31,559 bases of DNA, taken from contig JAZDSV010000099.1 in the NCBI GenBank assembly GCA_036784855.1, positions 1 to 31,559 of the forward strand. The letters run 5' to 3'. Both the position numbers and the translations under genes were made by a program. Numbering within the stretch: the first letter of the stretch is position 1; the number at the start of each line of letters is the position of its first letter. Below the pieces are notes generated by a model that searched no databases, was not told where the DNA came from, and saw nothing but the letters and a program-made list of their open reading frames with translations. Source of the DNA: Aphelidium insulamus (Eukaryota; Aphelidiomycota; Aphelidea; Aphelidiaceae). Below, piece by piece: positions 29,575 to 31,559 of this stretch.

Positions 29575-30400
29575 TATTTCATCAGTGCAAAGTTCCTGCT
29601 CAATGCCACAAAAATCTCCAAAGCACAATTGTTATCACGCGCCCACTGCAAGTGACCGATCATCGCGGCACTGCAAATTGTTTCAGCGTTCCACGGACAA
29701 CCCTTCTTACGCGCCCGCCCGCTGCCGCATTTGTACATGTTTCGTCATCAAGTGTATGTCCATTTATACGAAGCCATTTTAATGCCTTCAAATAGCCATT
29801 TTGTGCAGCATTGCTACAGTTAAACTCCAAATTATCGGAGAAGCCGATCAAATAATCACTGTGACCCGCCATCAACGCATCAACCCACGCCCATCGCGGT
29901 GACTGTGTGAAATCGATGTGATCCTTCAGTTTTTGCACACTTTGAAAGTTTAAGCTTCAGATGCAGAACTGGCCAGAATGGCTGGGTTAGCACAACATAT
30001 CCGTGCATATTATACAGTGCTCGGCGAGTATGCAGCAACAGAGTAGCTTGTCGTAATGCGTGGGTGGTTTTGACTATATGGAGCTAGTACCTACTTGTGC
30101 AGTAGACCAAGTAAACCAGGCAGCTGTCCACAGCAAACGCGTAAGTGGAGGCGTTTTCTACAACACTTCTTGGAGCGCCATCCCACTGATGTGCTAGATG
30201 CTGGGTGGATCCGGTTTGCTGCACTAGCGTGCGGTCATTCGCGCTGATGATTTCCGTGAGGGTTGATGAATGCCGGAAGAATTCTCAAGCGATGAATTTC
30301 TGCCCATCACGACGCCAGCAACGTTTACAGCTTCTCCGCGCGGATGATCCATGAGTGGCAGTGCAATGCCAGTGGACGCAGACAAAGAGTGCATGCCGTA
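29575..30400 (-). pseudogene. Decayed copy D of the secreted ankyrin family
   Basis: On the minus strand the family order is preserved: an N-terminal piece with IALPLMDHPRGEAVNVAG near 30340-30290, then TTSYSVAAYSPSTV near 30050, KLKDHIDFTQSPRWAW at 29935-29890, NGYLKALKWLRINGHTLD near 29775, and a broken repeat tail CPWNAE, SAAMIGHLQWARDNN near 29680-29620. Stops and frame changes occur between blocks, and repeats are lost. It is closest in wording to copy C (ITTSYS-AAYSP-TV and LKALKWLRINGH are shared), so C and D probably derive from one local duplication with inversion. Not expressible as a full protein. Confidence 0.8.
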
Positions 30401-30819
30401 AAACTCAAAACTCAACTTCAAAAACACTAAACGATTTGTGGGGGTTTATTATCACTATAAACACTAAACTAACACGTAAACGAAAACTTCATGATCTTAT
30501 CTTCTCTTCTTTATCTTCATTCTTCTTCTCTTAAACGATTACAACAATGGCGCCGCCGCATTTGCCGCGCCATCATGTGCCAACCTTGCAAAAGCGCATC
30601 GCGTGGCCGACACTGAGATCGTTGCTTCTCGAGTTACACAACTTCAAATAATAACATGAATCCGACTATCAACTCTTTATTTAATCTGCATTCCGCAATC
30701 ACCCCGTGGTGGTAAATCCTGTACCCGTGCATCGATGCGCCGTGTGCGTGCTTCATCCACTCGAACGTGACCGTGTTTCTAAACGCCACTGACAGTACGT
30801 TTCCATTTCATGTCGATCA

Positions 30820-31200
30820 ATGCACCGCCTCTTTTCTCCTACGCTGTCTGTGTCCTGCAAATACAATAATTCGCTAAAATTTGTTTACAGCTTTGGACCT
30901 GTTTATGGTGTCGTGAACCGATGTGCTTCGCGATATCTGCCAACCGGCACCCGATCATATCTATCTATTGGACGGTCGTATTACCATGCGCACCGCGGCG
31001 CCGTTCGTTTTGATCGAGGCACATTGCCTCATTCCACTCCACGTGAATCAGCGCAAGAAGTGTCGCGTATAACTTGCCATAACTTGATGGATGCAACGCC
31101 GTTTATTGGCCACCTTTACGGAGTCGGCAGCGTCATTGGCACGGTGGTGACTATTAAAAGTGTATTGTACGCGGTCTCGCAAAGTTCCATGGCCCGGTAA
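30820..31200 (+). CDS. Uncertain ORF, 126 residues
   Basis: Unrecognised. The N-terminal half is rich in Arg, Ser, Tyr and His with few acids, resembling a mitochondrial presequence; a mildly hydrophobic stretch, FIGHLYGVGSVIGTVVTIKSVLYAV, lies near the end. The layout loosely recalls the N-terminus of the ATPase gene at 27852 but the sequences do not align by eye. The stop lies inside the palindrome at 31178-31222. An intron-like TTTACAG at 30884-30890 suggests the true structure may differ. It could be a first exon or chance. Confidence 0.25.
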   Translation: MHRLFSPTLSVSCKYNNSLKFVYSFGPVYGVVNRCASRYLPTGTRSYLSIGRSYYHAHRGAVRFDRGTLPHSTPRESAQEVSRITCHNLMDATPFIGHLYGVGSVIGTVVTIKSVLYAVSQSSMAR

Positions 31201-31222
31201 TACCGGGGCCATGGAACTTTGC
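31178..31222. repeat. Near-perfect inverted repeat (palindrome)
   Basis: GCAAAGTTCCATGGCCCGGTA is met at once by its reverse complement with one extra C/G, giving about 21-bp arms and almost no loop. Such cruciform-prone sequence is rare by chance. A GCCGGGGCCGGTAAG segment that repeats part of the arm follows. Confidence 0.9.
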
Positions 31223-31512
31223 CGGGGCCGGTAAGCTATGGAAGTCATGGAAGGCAGCAACTCACCCGGTTCAAATGCGGCTAAAGCCTGACTCAGTACC
31301 GCAACATGGTAGCTACCGCCGTTCGGCAATTTTCTTTGCCGGTACTGGCACCACATCGCAGAACTGCTTTCATGCTTATGTAGTTTTGCGCGGCTTAATT
31401 GCACCCACAACTCTTGCGTGGTGATCGTGGAACTCACACCGGCCGATCTGGCCTATGCATCGGTTGCCCTAGGCCGCGAAGGCGGCGCAGGCGGATGATG
31501 GCTCAACTGTCT

Positions 31513-31559
31513 TATTGCTTCGAGAACAGACGGCTGAAAACTTCAGAGCCGAAGTTTAC
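31513..31559. repeat. 47-bp dispersed repeat, second copy, cut by the window end
   Basis: Same orientation as 27722-27768 with one substitution. It may extend past the edge. Confidence 0.9.

Larger units (their letters stand above)
30401..31559. other. Right-hand tract, no firm gene
   Basis: AT-rich, low-complexity CTTCTT-type sequence at 30490-30535. The remainder holds the uncertain ORF at 30820-31200, a strong palindrome at 31178-31222 and the second 47-bp repeat at the edge. No tRNA or rRNA seen. Confidence 0.4.

Noticed and set aside
31048-31437. Minus-strand ORF of 129 codons with a protein-like stretch (LWVQLSRAKLHKHESS)
   Set aside because: It starts at GTG, runs through the palindrome and has no recognisable domain; too weak to call.
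27722-31559. The paired 47-bp repeats as long terminal repeats of a retroelement
   Set aside because: They are too short, and no reverse transcriptase, integrase, capsid or primer-binding site is seen between them.
1-31559. tRNA, rRNA, CRISPR array or bacterial operon features
   Set aside because: No cloverleaf-like tRNA, rRNA core sequence or spaced repeat array was seen on either strand, and spliceosomal introns exclude a prokaryotic source.

Overview
Nuclear DNA of a eukaryotic microbe. The genes are rich in very short introns (about 40-85 bp, with CTAAT/CTAAC-like branch sites) and the products are typically eukaryotic: a WASH-complex subunit, a Rab3GAP subunit, an ER Hsp40 and a flagellar central-pair protein. 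The SPEF2/CPC1 homologue implies a life stage with a motile flagellum. Secreted proteins with GHLxVLQWA-type ankyrin repeats, some of them decayed, are common in oomycetes, plasmodiophorids and similar protists. A zoospore-forming parasite such as a plasmodiophorid is a reasonable but unproven guess; I do not assign a species.

Layout. (1) 37-4548, minus: WASHC4 (SWIP), 16 exons. (2) 4964-6277, plus: an intact secreted ankyrin protein. (3) 6415-8141, plus: an ER-lumen DnaJ with signal peptide, J domain, four zinc motifs and a C-terminal RDEL. (4) 8346-8603: a small orphan ORF, followed by a 64-bp tandem duplication and a clear CCAAT/TATA promoter. (5) 9081-10172, plus: an intronless secreted glycosidase-like protein. 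(6) 10284-11299, minus: a classical ankyrin protein, divergent from (7) SPEF2, 11662-15970, plus, 13 exons and apparently short at its C-terminus. (8) 16114-17134, minus: a coiled-coil protein of unknown function, with a shortened copy at 17647-17950. (9) 18708-23454, plus: RAB3GAP2, 9 exons. (10) 23.5-31.5 kb: a gene-poor tract with three decayed relatives of the secreted ankyrin gene, a disrupted membrane-linked P-loop ATPase gene, short dispersed repeats and strong hairpins.

How the parts relate. WASHC4 and RAB3GAP2 are endosomal and Rab trafficking regulators, the DnaJ serves ER folding, and SPEF2 serves the axoneme. They are unrelated housekeeping genes packed closely together. The ankyrin family is the most distinctive content: each member has a signal peptide or its remains, a shared non-ankyrin N-terminal block and a GHLxVLQWA repeat tail. 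Four copies in 26 kb, only one fully open, suggest recent birth and death of secreted proteins in the right-hand tract. A second notable trait is GC-AG introns: three are required by reading frame and homology in this window, and two more are possible.
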